Shown here piece by piece: positions 24,833 through 32,454 of a stretch of DNA of 64,000 nucleotides; positions within the stretch are counted from its first letter, which is position 1; every line of letters starts with the position of its first letter. Both the position numbers and the translations under genes were made by a program. Source of the DNA: CAZYVU01 sp964651435 (GTDB taxonomy: Bacteria; Desulfobacterota; Syntrophorhabdia; Syntrophorhabdales; CAYQXL01); assembly GCA_964651435.1 (NCBI GenBank), contig CAZYVU010000005.1, forward strand, positions 1-64,000. Direction: 5' to 3'. Under the pieces are notes generated by a model that ran no database searches, was not told the DNA's origin, and saw only the letters and a program-made list of their open reading frames with translations.

Positions 24833-24907
24833 AGGCGCGTAGCTCAGTGGGAGAGCGCTACCTTGACGCGGTAGAGGCCAGGGGTTCAATACCCCTCGCG
24901 CCTACCA
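24833..24907 (+). tRNA. tRNA-Val (anticodon GAC)
   Basis: The cloverleaf folds fully. The acceptor stem is AGGCGCG with CGCGCCT, with U8 and A9 following. The D stem is GCTC/GAGC. The anticodon stem is CTACC/GGTAG with loop TTGACGC, giving anticodon GAC (24865-24867). The T arm has GGGGTTCAATACCCC. Discriminator A and an encoded CCA end at 24907. It lies 58 bases after clpB. Confidence 0.95.
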
Positions 24908-24984
24908 TACGTATCAATAAATCCTCCATTCTCAGTCCGTCACTCAAGCCCTATGATAGGTTTTTCGGCATGTACGTACCCATT

Positions 24985-25317
24985 TTAAATACCCATGTTT
25001 GAAAGAATGTGAGAAATTCTGTTCACCGTCTCCACGAGGTTCGGGTGTGTGGCCTCCAGCTCATCGACGGATGAGGCGAGGCCTTTTAGGGAAAGCTGCA
25101 CGAGGTTGGGGTTTTGCTTCGCCCGCGTTGCCTCATGGGCTGATACCTGGGTAAACCCGGCTATGCTTTCGGCCCGGTCGGCCTGGGATTTGGAGAGTTC
25201 CGTAACCTCGCCCTTCAGGGTTGTCAGGAGTTCGAGAAGGTCGGCCCGCTCCTTTTCCCCGATTGATGAGGCCTCCGTGATCTTCCTTTCGATATTTGCA
25301 AGAGTCTTGTCGAGCAT
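24985..25317 (-). CDS. Hypothetical helical protein (DUF4404-like)
   Basis: This 110-residue helical protein is not firmly recognised. It starts MLDKTLANIERKI and contains a charged amphipathic coiled-coil (about 20-55) and a C-terminal helix ending SNMGI. The pattern resembles short DUF4404 proteins, which lack known function. The ATG at 25317 is preferred over one at 25323 because the G-run AAGGGGG is then seven bases upstream. Confidence 0.5.
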   Translation of the reverse strand: MLDKTLANIERKITEASSIGEKERADLLELLTTLKGEVTELSKSQADRAESIAGFTQVSAHEATRAKQNPNLVQLSLKGLASSVDELEATHPNLVETVNRISHILSNMGI

Positions 25318-25592
25318 ATGCATCCCCCTTAATCTGTGATCGTTATCGGCCGTCGTCGTATGAAAGCCCCAATCCACTGAACGACATGGATGCCCCGGAC
25401 TATGCCGGGGGAGGATCATTGCCTTCGGCATGACGGGCCTCAAGGCATCTCACTGCCGAAGTGATAGATCAATTGTAGCAGAACTCTAACGATGCGGCAA
25501 AACACCGGGCAAATCTCCATCTGCCTGAAAGGATGCAGGGCGGCACAGGGCGATGGCGTAACCGCTACCTTGGCGCCACGTTCACGTGCAGG

Positions 25593-25958
25593 CTATGGGC
25601 TTCTTCCTTCGAGGGCCTTCAATTTTTTCTGAAAGAATATCTCCGATGGTATCGTTGCGCCGTCGGGAAGGCGTATCAGGTATGGTTCGCCCGTCATGGA
25701 AGATTGGGAGGCGCAGAGCCTGATGAAATCGTCGGCTGTTTTGACCCGATTGCCCGCCCTCTTGAGCTTGAGGCGCAGGTGGCTTGAAGCCCGCTTGGCG
25801 TCATATTCGGTTCCGTTTCGGACAAATTTCGCTCCCTCCATGGCCTCGACTGAGGTGAGTAAATAGTTGATTTTTTCCGTTTCCAGGGGTGTCTGGGCGA
25901 AAACATGGACTGCCGCCAACGCAAGAAGGAAGAGGGTTAGGGGGATGTTTTTCATCAT
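25593..25958 (-). CDS. Exported DUF5329-like protein
   Basis: This 121-residue protein begins with a signal peptide (MKNIPLTLFLLALAAVHVFAQ, cleavage after AQ or FA). The mature part has INYLLTSVEAMEGAKFVRNGTEYDA and SSHLRLKLKRAG, the pattern of DUF5329 proteins. Their function is unknown and location is likely periplasmic. It starts nine bases after the metallo-hydrolase stop codon and is probably cotranscribed with it. Confidence 0.65.
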   Translation of the reverse strand: MMKNIPLTLFLLALAAVHVFAQTPLETEKINYLLTSVEAMEGAKFVRNGTEYDAKRASSHLRLKLKRAGNRVKTADDFIRLCASQSSMTGEPYLIRLPDGATIPSEIFFQKKLKALEGRSP

Positions 25959-25967
25959 AGGACCCCG

Positions 25968-27251
25968 TCAACGGGCTGCCGAAGACTCAAGGGCGTGGTG
26001 ATGGGACACCCCTTCTATCAGGGGGGGCGGGCTTATGCTGCGGCCGCCGTCAGAACCACGTGCTCCGGCAGTCCATGCGGGGTAGAGAGTGCTGTCAAAG
26101 ACACCCCACGCCTTCGCATAAGACCTGCAAGATACCGATGGTGCCGTGGCGGTTGCCGGTGGCACCACGATGGGCTGTCCGAAGACGGGTGCTATGAAAG
26201 CATCGGAAGTCAGGTCACGGCCTTGTAAAGACGAGGCCAGCATGTCGACTGCATCGCTGTAACCATCGAGCCCGAGGCGGAATACCTGGAAGTGGGCGGC
26301 GATGCTCAAGGGCGTCTGGAGGTCCATGTGCGCTTGCACAGCCTCGGCGGGGCCCATGTGGACGATGGATCGGTATCCGTCGCTGGCCTGCGGCCTAAAG
26401 GGGGCAATGGGAAGAAGCGCCACTGCGATCGGCGCAAAGCGGCAGGCAATCTCCCGAAAGTGGGGGCCATAACCCGTGTCTCCGGCAAAGAAAACGTTGC
26501 CTGACGCCCCCGAAATGACGAATCCTCCCCAAAGCGTTTGATTTCTATCCCGTAGGGTGCGCGAAGAAAAGTGCTGTGCCGGAACGAGCGTGATCTCTAT
26601 CGTCGGGGACAGGCGGATGGACTGCCACCAGTCGAGTTCATAGACTGTCGCCATGCCTGCGCCCCGCAGGAGATCCCCGTTGCCGAGGGGGACGATGGAA
26701 CGGTAGACCCCCTTTCCGGCAAGGCGCTTCAGGGTGGGGAGATCAAGATGATCATAATGGTTGTGAGAAATGAGCACCACATCGATGGGGGGAAGATCTT
26801 CGAAACGGATGCCAGGCTCATGGTGTCGCTTGGGGCCCACCCATGATACGGGGCTGCACCGCTGTGACCATATCGGGTCCGTCAGTACGTTGAACCCGTC
26901 CATCTGTATGAGGAACGTGGCATGTCCGACAGGGGTTACGGAGAGTGTGCCCTCGGGTAGACGGTTGATTGGCGGCGACCCCTGCGGGATATCCTTTTGC
27001 TGTGGCTCCGAGGTCCAGCCGGTGCGGAAGACCCAATTCCACACCCACCGCAACGCCAAGCCGGAAGGCCGGGGCATGTTTTCTTTAACGTTGGGATTGA
27101 AATAGCGGATACCGTCAAAATGGTCGGAGACTGCTTGCGGGGTCCCGTGAGATGCAGGGGGCGTTGTATCGTCTGCTGCAAGCGGCAGAAAGCAGACCAG
27201 GGATAGGGCCACAAGACATATGCCGAGGGCTATCCTTTTCGCTATTCTCAT
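25968..27251 (-). CDS. Exported MBL-fold metallo-hydrolase (UlaG / NAPE-PLD-like)
   Basis: This 427-residue protein has a signal peptide or N-terminal anchor (residues 1-27) and a metallo-beta-lactamase core of the lipoprotein/NAPE-PLD type. GHATFLIQMDGFNVLTDPIWS, the metal motif SHNHYDHLD, PAQHFSSRT and FFAGDTGYG occur in order. HMGPAEAVQAHMDL and AAHFQVFRLGLDGY close the core. The last ~65 residues after FGQPIVVPP are low in hydrophobic pattern and unlike the usual family end, so a late frameshift or an added tail is possible. GGGAG lies before the ATG at 27251. The substrate is unknown. Confidence 0.78.
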   Translation of the reverse strand: MRIAKRIALGICLVALSLVCFLPLAADDTTPPASHGTPQAVSDHFDGIRYFNPNVKENMPRPSGLALRWVWNWVFRTGWTSEPQQKDIPQGSPPINRLPEGTLSVTPVGHATFLIQMDGFNVLTDPIWSQRCSPVSWVGPKRHHEPGIRFEDLPPIDVVLISHNHYDHLDLPTLKRLAGKGVYRSIVPLGNGDLLRGAGMATVYELDWWQSIRLSPTIEITLVPAQHFSSRTLRDRNQTLWGGFVISGASGNVFFAGDTGYGPHFREIACRFAPIAVALLPIAPFRPQASDGYRSIVHMGPAEAVQAHMDLQTPLSIAAHFQVFRLGLDGYSDAVDMLASSLQGRDLTSDAFIAPVFGQPIVVPPATATAPSVSCRSYAKAWGVFDSTLYPAWTAGARGSDGGRSISPPPLIEGVSHHHALESSAAR

Positions 27252-27411
27252 TGTAACTCCCGCTGGAGGGCGTCGCCACAAGCGGCCCAGCCACCCGCCT
27301 GCTCATCGGTGGTCTGCCTTACTGCCCCGAGGCGTCGCCCAGGACCTTCACCGCCTCTGCGTTATGCTGTGACCGTGCTTCCGAAAATCGATGCAGGCCC
27401 TTCAGCCTATC

Positions 27412-28515
27412 TCATAGTATGGACCGGCGGCCGTTATAGCGCTCCGTATCGTAGTGTTTCTCAACATCGACCAACTTCAGTCTGTTAATGATCTCTTTCA
27501 TGGGGACGCTTGTAATTTCTCCGCGCACAAGGCTTACCATGCGCCCGAAATCCTCATTCACCACCATGTCGGCGGCGGCAATTCCGAACCACCTGGCCAT
27601 GAGGCGGTCATAGGCCGACGGCGTTCCTCCCCGCTGGAGATGGCTGAGAATGAGATGGCGCGACTCGAAGCCCGTCTGTTTTTCGATTTCGCCTGCCACA
27701 AAGGCCGCTAATCCCCCCAGGGAGACGTGCCCAAACTCATCGACCTTGCCGTTCCGCAAGAATTCCTGCTGCCCCGCCAGTTTTGCCCCCTCGGAGACGA
27801 CAATGATGGAGTACTTTATTTCCCTGCCCCTGCGCTCCCGCAAAAGGTCACAGACGCGATTGATGTCGAAAGGGTGTTCGGGGATGAGGATGATGTAAGC
27901 CCCGCTGCACTCGCCACCGTGGAGGGCAAGCCATCCCGCGTGACGGCCCATCGTCTCGACAACGAAGATTCGACTGTGGGAGCCGGCGGTGGTTCTCAGC
28001 CGGTCTATCTCCTCCATGATCACGTTTACGGCCGTGTCAAACCCCAAAGAGTATTCCGTTCCCATCAGATCGTTATCGATGGTCTTTGGTATCCCTACCG
28101 TCTTGATCCCCAGCTTATGCAGCTTATAAGCCACCCCCAGGGTGTCCTCTCCGCCGATGGCCACAATGGCGTCGATCCCCAGTTTCTGCACGTTCTCAAT
28201 GAGCCTTTCGGAGCGGTCATTATTCGGATTGAAGGGGTTGGTGCGCGACGTGCCCAGGTTTGTTCCGCCATAGCGGTCCCAGGTTCGAACGGTTTCCTCA
28301 TCGAGGCGCTTAAGATACCGGTCACAGCTTTGGGGGTCATCGGGGTCCACCTCGACCAGCCCTCTCCAGCCGTCTGCAACGCCTACGACGTCGAAAGAAA
28401 CGGACCGCTTTTCGGCCAGGCGCGAATCAAGGGCGCTTTTTGTCACCCACTTGATTGCTCCATTCAGCCCGGGACAGTCCCCGCCGCCTGTCAAAATTGC
28501 TATCTTATGCTTCAT
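27412..28515 (-). CDS. 6-phosphofructokinase, pyrophosphate-type residues
   Basis: This 367-residue enzyme phosphorylates fructose 6-phosphate. Motifs are LTGGGDCPGLN (8-18), GGEDT (121-125) and PKTIDND (143-149), with the substrate loop METMGRHAGWLAL further on. Asp in GGEDT and Lys in PKTIDND are the residues that mark pyrophosphate use, where ATP-dependent enzymes have Gly in both places. So PPi is the likely phosphoryl donor (inference). The start at 28515 matches the conserved N-terminus. The frame is open for 30 codons beyond the TGA stop, judged to be chance. Confidence 0.88.
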   Translation of the reverse strand: MKHKIAILTGGGDCPGLNGAIKWVTKSALDSRLAEKRSVSFDVVGVADGWRGLVEVDPDDPQSCDRYLKRLDEETVRTWDRYGGTNLGTSRTNPFNPNNDRSERLIENVQKLGIDAIVAIGGEDTLGVAYKLHKLGIKTVGIPKTIDNDLMGTEYSLGFDTAVNVIMEEIDRLRTTAGSHSRIFVVETMGRHAGWLALHGGECSGAYIILIPEHPFDINRVCDLLRERRGREIKYSIIVVSEGAKLAGQQEFLRNGKVDEFGHVSLGGLAAFVAGEIEKQTGFESRHLILSHLQRGGTPSAYDRLMARWFGIAAADMVVNEDFGRMVSLVRGEITSVPMKEIINRLKLVDVEKHYDTERYNGRRSIL

Positions 28516-28860
28516 GGCTCTATATCCCTCCTCGTCTGTCGGACTCTGCCTCGCCGGCAATCGTCCCAGCCGCTTGCGACGTATTCCCGACAAAATGAGG
28601 CGAACTGCCTTAATGGTATGATAGCTTCAGGACAGGTGCTTTTCAAGCCCCCACCGAAAGGTTCAATATTCACAACTGCTTGCTATGGGTAGCCTATCTC
28701 TGTTCGGTCTGTCGCGTCAGCGCATTTCAGCCCTTATCTGACATATTTGGCATACTCGTCCCCCTATTGGCCCCGTCTTTATCGGTGTTCCAATATGTGC
28801 GGTCCTTCCCCTATTTCTCTATTTAGACGGTGACCTAATGAAAAGAAGGTGAAGCCGGCG
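28516..28860 (-). other. Intergenic region between pfk and an exported protein gene
   Basis: Apart from the pfk promoter at 28618-28646, I see nothing coding or structured here on either strand. No clear terminator for the upstream gene is visible. Confidence 0.5.
28618..28646 (-). promoter_or_regulatory. Sigma70-type promoter of the phosphofructokinase gene
   Basis: On the minus strand TTGAAA (28646-28641), a 17-base spacer and TATCAT (28623-28618). The leader to the ATG at 28515 would be about 96 bases. Confidence 0.6.
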
Positions 28861-29301
28861 CTACTGGTTGGACGGTACAAAGACGCGGTGCTCGGGGACG
28901 TAGGTGCTGCCGACCCACTGCCCCGGTACGGTAATCCATTCGCCCGGAGCCTTCTTAGTCTGATAGCGATCCGCGTAGGCTGGATCGGGGTACGCATACG
29001 CCTGATTCGGAACGATCGGTGCCGGCGCCACGTACACGGGTCCTTGGCTCACCACGGCGGTAGGCCGGGACGCCTGGACAATGAGGCTTGTCACGGCCAC
29101 ACCCAGAAGGGCGCCCCCGATTGCCGCTCCTGCCACATCCCAACCGCTGTACCCACCCCAGTAGTAGCCTCCGCCGCCGCAGCCGCCCCAACGGTAAGGA
29201 TAGGGCCTGTACCAGGCGTCGGCTGCCGCAGGTATGATGGAAGCTTGAGCAACCATGATCACTAACAAGGCAAGGACGGTGATTTTTATTGTCCGCATCA
29301 T
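28861..29301 (-). CDS. Exported glycine-rich protein, probable envelope protein
   Basis: This 146-residue protein has a signal peptide (about residues 1-28, ending PAAADA). A Tyr/Gly-rich stretch (WGGCGGGGYYWGGYSG) follows, then a glycine-zipper-like segment GAAIGGALLGVAVTSLI and a C-terminal part ending in GEWITVPGQWVGSTYVPEHRVF. The latter pattern is seen in small envelope proteins of unknown function. I cannot name a family with confidence. Confidence 0.6.
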   Translation of the reverse strand: MMRTIKITVLALLVIMVAQASIIPAAADAWYRPYPYRWGGCGGGGYYWGGYSGWDVAGAAIGGALLGVAVTSLIVQASRPTAVVSQGPVYVAPAPIVPNQAYAYPDPAYADRYQTKKAPGEWITVPGQWVGSTYVPEHRVFVPSNQ

Positions 29302-29466
29302 AGTCTATTCATTATAGCACACCTCCGCTCTTTGTGCAGCAGCTTGAAGAGGCGCGTCCGGGGGGCGTGCCTCTTCGCGGGCTCCCTGTGGCGGGGCCGT
29401 TTGATCACGGGCCGTAAAAGCACCAATAGTCCCAATTTTTTTCATGGATTAGGAGACAGGTTGGGA

Positions 29467-29495
29467 TTGACAAGGACCGGACAAAATGGTAAGGT
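29467..29495 (+). promoter_or_regulatory. Promoter of the thrS translation operon
   Basis: TTGACA (29467-29472), a 17-base spacer and TAAGGT (29490-29495). The -35 box is a full match and the -10 box keeps the first two and last consensus bases. The leader would be about 95 bases and contains the hairpin at 29540-29559. Confidence 0.5.
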
Positions 29496-29539
29496 TATGG
29501 CCAATGACCGTAAGGACGTGAGTTATTCCAAGCACTTGC

Positions 29540-29561
29540 AAGGCATCGGCGGATGCCTTTT
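29540..29561 (+). promoter_or_regulatory. Terminator-like hairpin in the thrS leader
   Basis: AAGGCATC and GATGCCTT form a perfect eight-pair stem with a GGCG loop, followed by TTCATTT. It lies between the promoter and thrS, so it could attenuate the operon. The T-run is short and no alternative antiterminator or threonine-rich leader peptide was found. Confidence 0.5.
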
Positions 29562-29596
29562 CATTTATAGTGAATAGTTGAGAGGAGTTAGAAGAA

Positions 29597-31342
29597 TTGG
29601 CAACTCCAGATATTGAGGCGATACAGAATCAGGCAGATCTTGGCATGATCAGGCACTCCACCGCCCACATAATGGCCCAGGCGGTAAAAGAGCTGTTCCC
29701 GCAGGCAAAGGTGGCCATCGGCCCTGCCATAGATACGGGGTTTTACTACGACTTTGACTACGATCCCGGTTTCACGGAAGAGGACCTCGTGAAGATCGAG
29801 GAGCGGATGGCCGAGATCGTAAAGCGCAACACGCCTATTGAGCGCAGGATGGTGAAGAAGGATGAGGCAATCCGGTTCTTCCGGGAGCAGGGGGAGAACT
29901 TCAAGGTGGAGCTCGTCGAGGCAATCCCCGACGACGAGGTGAGCCTCTACACCCAGGGCGATTTTACCGATCTCTGTCGGGGGCCCCACGTGGTATCGAC
30001 AGGCAAGCTGAAGGCCTTCAAGCTCCTCAGCCTCGCCGGCGCGTACTGGCGAGGCGACGAAAAGAACAAGATGCTTACCCGCATCTACGGAACGGCCTTC
30101 CAGGACAAGAAGGCCCTTCAGGAATACCTGAACTACCTCGAAGAGGTGAAGAAGCGGGACCACCGTCGCTTGGGCCGCGAACTGGACCTCTTCAGCGTTT
30201 CCGACGAGGTGGGGGCGGGGCTTGCCATCTATCATCCGAACGGCGCGCTTCTGCGATACCTGCTCGAGGATTGGGAGAGGAAAGAGCACCTCAAGCGCGG
30301 GTATCTTTTTGTTTACGGACCTCACATTCTCAAGCTGGAGATGTGGAAGAAGTCCGGGCATTTCGAGAACTACCGCGAAAATATGTATTTCACCAAGGTC
30401 GATGATGTGGAGTACGGCATCAAGCCCATGAACTGCCTGTCCCACATTATGGTCTACAAGTCAGCCGTGAGAAGCTATCGCGACTTGCCGTTACGGTATT
30501 TCGAGCTGGGTACCGTCTGCCGTCACGAGAAGTCAGGGGTCCTTCACGGGCTCATGAGGGTTCGGGAGTTTACACAGGATGATGCCCATATCTTCTTGCG
30601 TCCCGACCAGCTCCATCAGGAGATCGCGGGCATAATTGATTTCGTCAACGATGCTATGCGGGTATTCGGATTCGAGTATGAGATGGAGATCAGTACGAAG
30701 CCGGAGAAGCACATTGGGAGCGACGAAGACTGGGCGCTCGCCGAGTCGGTGCTGAAAGAGGTTCTCGATGCGCGAGGTCAGCCTTACGATATCAATGAAG
30801 GGGACGGCGCCTTTTACGGGCCCAAGATCGATATCAAGCTGAAGGATGCCATCGGAAGGAAGTGGCAATGTGCCACAATCCAGTGTGATTTCGCTTTGCC
30901 GGAGCGGTTTGACCTGCACTACGTCGACAGCGATGGCAAGAGAAAACGGCCTGTCATGCTCCACAGGGTTATTCTGGGTGCCATGGAACGGTTCATCGGC
31001 GTTCTTATTGAACATTACGGGGGGCGCTTTCCCGTGTGGCTGTCGCCTGTTCAGGCTATGATCATGAACATCACGGACGATCAAAAACCCTATGCCGAGG
31101 ATATTTTCCGAGGCCTCATCGACGGGGGAGTCAGGGCCGAGCTTGATGTCCGGAACGAAAAACTGAGCTTAAAGTTGCGGGAAAGTATTGTCAAGAAGAT
31201 CCCTTACATGATAATAGTGGGCAACAAGGAGATGGAATCGAGGGTTATGACAGTGCGTTTAAGAGAGGGCGGGGAGCTTAAGGATGTGAAGCTTGCCGAC
31301 TTCATCGACAGAATAAGAGAAGATAACGCCGTCAGGAGGTGA
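29597..31342 (+). CDS. thrS: Threonyl-tRNA synthetase lacking the TGS domain
   Basis: This 581-residue class II synthetase charges tRNA-Thr. It begins at the N2 editing domain: HSTAHIM (His20, His24) and CRGPH are the editing-site blocks. The catalytic core has RYFELGTVCRHEKSGVLHG, VREFTQDDAHIF and HRVILGAMERFIG. The C-terminal anticodon domain is complete. Compared with E. coli ThrRS (642) about 60 N-terminal residues, the TGS domain, are missing. The TTG start at 29597 has AGAGGAG upstream, and an in-frame TGA at 29579 rules out a longer form. Confidence 0.95.
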   Translation: MATPDIEAIQNQADLGMIRHSTAHIMAQAVKELFPQAKVAIGPAIDTGFYYDFDYDPGFTEEDLVKIEERMAEIVKRNTPIERRMVKKDEAIRFFREQGENFKVELVEAIPDDEVSLYTQGDFTDLCRGPHVVSTGKLKAFKLLSLAGAYWRGDEKNKMLTRIYGTAFQDKKALQEYLNYLEEVKKRDHRRLGRELDLFSVSDEVGAGLAIYHPNGALLRYLLEDWERKEHLKRGYLFVYGPHILKLEMWKKSGHFENYRENMYFTKVDDVEYGIKPMNCLSHIMVYKSAVRSYRDLPLRYFELGTVCRHEKSGVLHGLMRVREFTQDDAHIFLRPDQLHQEIAGIIDFVNDAMRVFGFEYEMEISTKPEKHIGSDEDWALAESVLKEVLDARGQPYDINEGDGAFYGPKIDIKLKDAIGRKWQCATIQCDFALPERFDLHYVDSDGKRKRPVMLHRVILGAMERFIGVLIEHYGGRFPVWLSPVQAMIMNITDDQKPYAEDIFRGLIDGGVRAELDVRNEKLSLKLRESIVKKIPYMIIVGNKEMESRVMTVRLREGGELKDVKLADFIDRIREDNAVRR

Positions 31343-31347
31343 GGCCC

Positions 31348-31863
31348 ATAGGAAAGGACAGTCGAGACATTAATATCAACGAGAAGATACGGGCGAGGGA
31401 GGTTCGTCTCATAGATGATGTGGGGAATCAATTGGGCATTGTCCCCACCTTTGAGGCCCTTAGGACAGCAAGGGAGAAAGAGCTGGACCTCGTTGAGGTA
31501 GCGCCGAAGAGTCAGCCGCCCGTATGCAAGATCATGGATTACGGAAGGTTTAAGTATCAGCTTGCCAAGAAAGCCCAGGAGGCGAGAAAGAAGCAGTCCA
31601 TTGTGCAAATTAAGGAACTGAAATTGAGCCTGAAGATCGAGGAGCACGATCTCCAGTTCAAGATCAAGCATGTGAGACAGTTCCTTGAGGATGGAGACAA
31701 GGTTAAGATTATTCTCATGTTCAGGGGTAGAGAGGTGCTTCACGTCGATATGGGCGAAAAGCTTGCCCAAAAGATCGTCGATGCCGTGAAGGATGTCGGC
31801 GAACTGGAGCAGAAGCCGAAGTTTGACGGCAGGAATATCGTGATGATCTTTGCCCCAATATGA
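31348..31863 (+). CDS. infC: Translation initiation factor IF-3, AUA start
   Basis: IF-3 binds the 30S subunit, keeps it apart from 50S and rejects wrong start codons. The protein has the N-domain block INEKIRAREVRLID and the C-domain KELKLSLKIEEHDLQFK with VKIILMFRGRE. A GTG at 31339 is in frame but is itself part of the AGGAGGTG Shine-Dalgarno (31334-31341) and overlaps the thrS stop. The ATA at 31348 lies eight bases after AGGAGG, ideal spacing. I therefore place the start there (171 residues). A rare AUU/AUA start is known to let IF-3 repress its own synthesis in enterobacteria. Confidence 0.9.
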   Translation: MGKDSRDININEKIRAREVRLIDDVGNQLGIVPTFEALRTAREKELDLVEVAPKSQPPVCKIMDYGRFKYQLAKKAQEARKKQSIVQIKELKLSLKIEEHDLQFKIKHVRQFLEDGDKVKIILMFRGREVLHVDMGEKLAQKIVDAVKDVGELEQKPKFDGRNIVMIFAPI

Positions 31864-31875
31864 AGGAGGTTAGAG

Positions 31876-32073
31876 ATGCCGAAGGTAAAGACCCATAGAG
31901 GACTTGCGAAGCGGGTGAAGATTACCGGCAAGGGAAAGGTGAAGAGGTCCAAGGCCTTTCACAGCCACCTGCTTTCGTCAAAGTCCCCGAAACAGAAAAG
32001 GAGACTCTCCCGTGCCGACACAATGCACGCTGCCGACGTGAAGCGCGCGAAGTCTTTACTGCCATACTTATAA
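31876..32073 (+). CDS. rpmI: 50S ribosomal protein L35
   Basis: This 65-residue basic protein shows PKVKTHRGLAKRVKITGKGK and HLLSSKSPKQKRRL, both diagnostic for L35. It starts 12 bases after infC with GAAGGAGG upstream, in the standard infC-rpmI-rplT order. Confidence 0.96.
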   Translation: MPKVKTHRGLAKRVKITGKGKVKRSKAFHSHLLSSKSPKQKRRLSRADTMHAADVKRAKSLLPYL

Positions 32074-32089
32074 TTACGAGGAGTCAGCA

Positions 32090-32449
32090 ATGCCCAGGGC
32101 AAAAAGAGGATTCAAGGCAAGAAGAAGAAGAAAGAAGATACTGAAGCTGGCACGGGGAATGTACGGTAGCAGGCGGACCACGTACAGCTCGGCAAAAAGG
32201 GCTGTCTTCAAGGCCCTTAAATATTCTTACGTTGGCAGAAAGCAGCGGAAGAGAGACTTTCGGTCCCTCTGGATCGTGAGAATCAACGCTGCCTGCAGCG
32301 CATACGGTATTCCCTACAGCAGGTTTATGAACGGATTGAAGATCGCCAACATTTCGCTCAACAGGAAGGTCCTTGCCGACATGGCCGTTAATGATCCCCA
32401 AGGGTTCCGGGCCGTTGTGGACCGGGTCAAAGAGGTAGTGGTCCACTGA
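32090..32449 (+). CDS. rplT: 50S ribosomal protein L20
   Basis: This 119-residue protein binds 23S rRNA early in 50S assembly. It has the very basic N-terminus PRAKRGFKARRRRKKIL and the block RKQRKRDFRSLWIVRINAA. Length matches the family. In other bacteria L20 represses its own operon; no such site can be shown here. Confidence 0.97.
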   Translation: MPRAKRGFKARRRRKKILKLARGMYGSRRTTYSSAKRAVFKALKYSYVGRKQRKRDFRSLWIVRINAACSAYGIPYSRFMNGLKIANISLNRKVLADMAVNDPQGFRAVVDRVKEVVVH

Positions 32450-32454
32450 GGTAG

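Noticed and set aside
24833..24907. tRNA-Val as an integration site for a mobile element.
   Set aside because: No integrase, no repeated 3' tRNA end and no change in gene character is seen nearby.
27322..27414. The pfk frame stays open for 30 codons beyond its TGA stop, as if UGA were read as selenocysteine.
   Set aside because: The stop follows YNGRRSIL, a typical C-terminus for this family, there is no hairpin placed like a SECIS, and 30 open codons are expected often by chance at this GC content.
29500..29577. A short frame beginning MANDRKDVSYSK in the thrS leader as an attenuation peptide.
   Set aside because: It has no threonine codons and no convincing Shine-Dalgarno, so a classical ribosome-stalling attenuator is not supported.
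31339..31341. GTG as the infC start codon.
   Set aside because: The codon is part of the AGGAGGTG ribosome binding site and overlaps the thrS stop; ATA at 31348 has ideal spacing.
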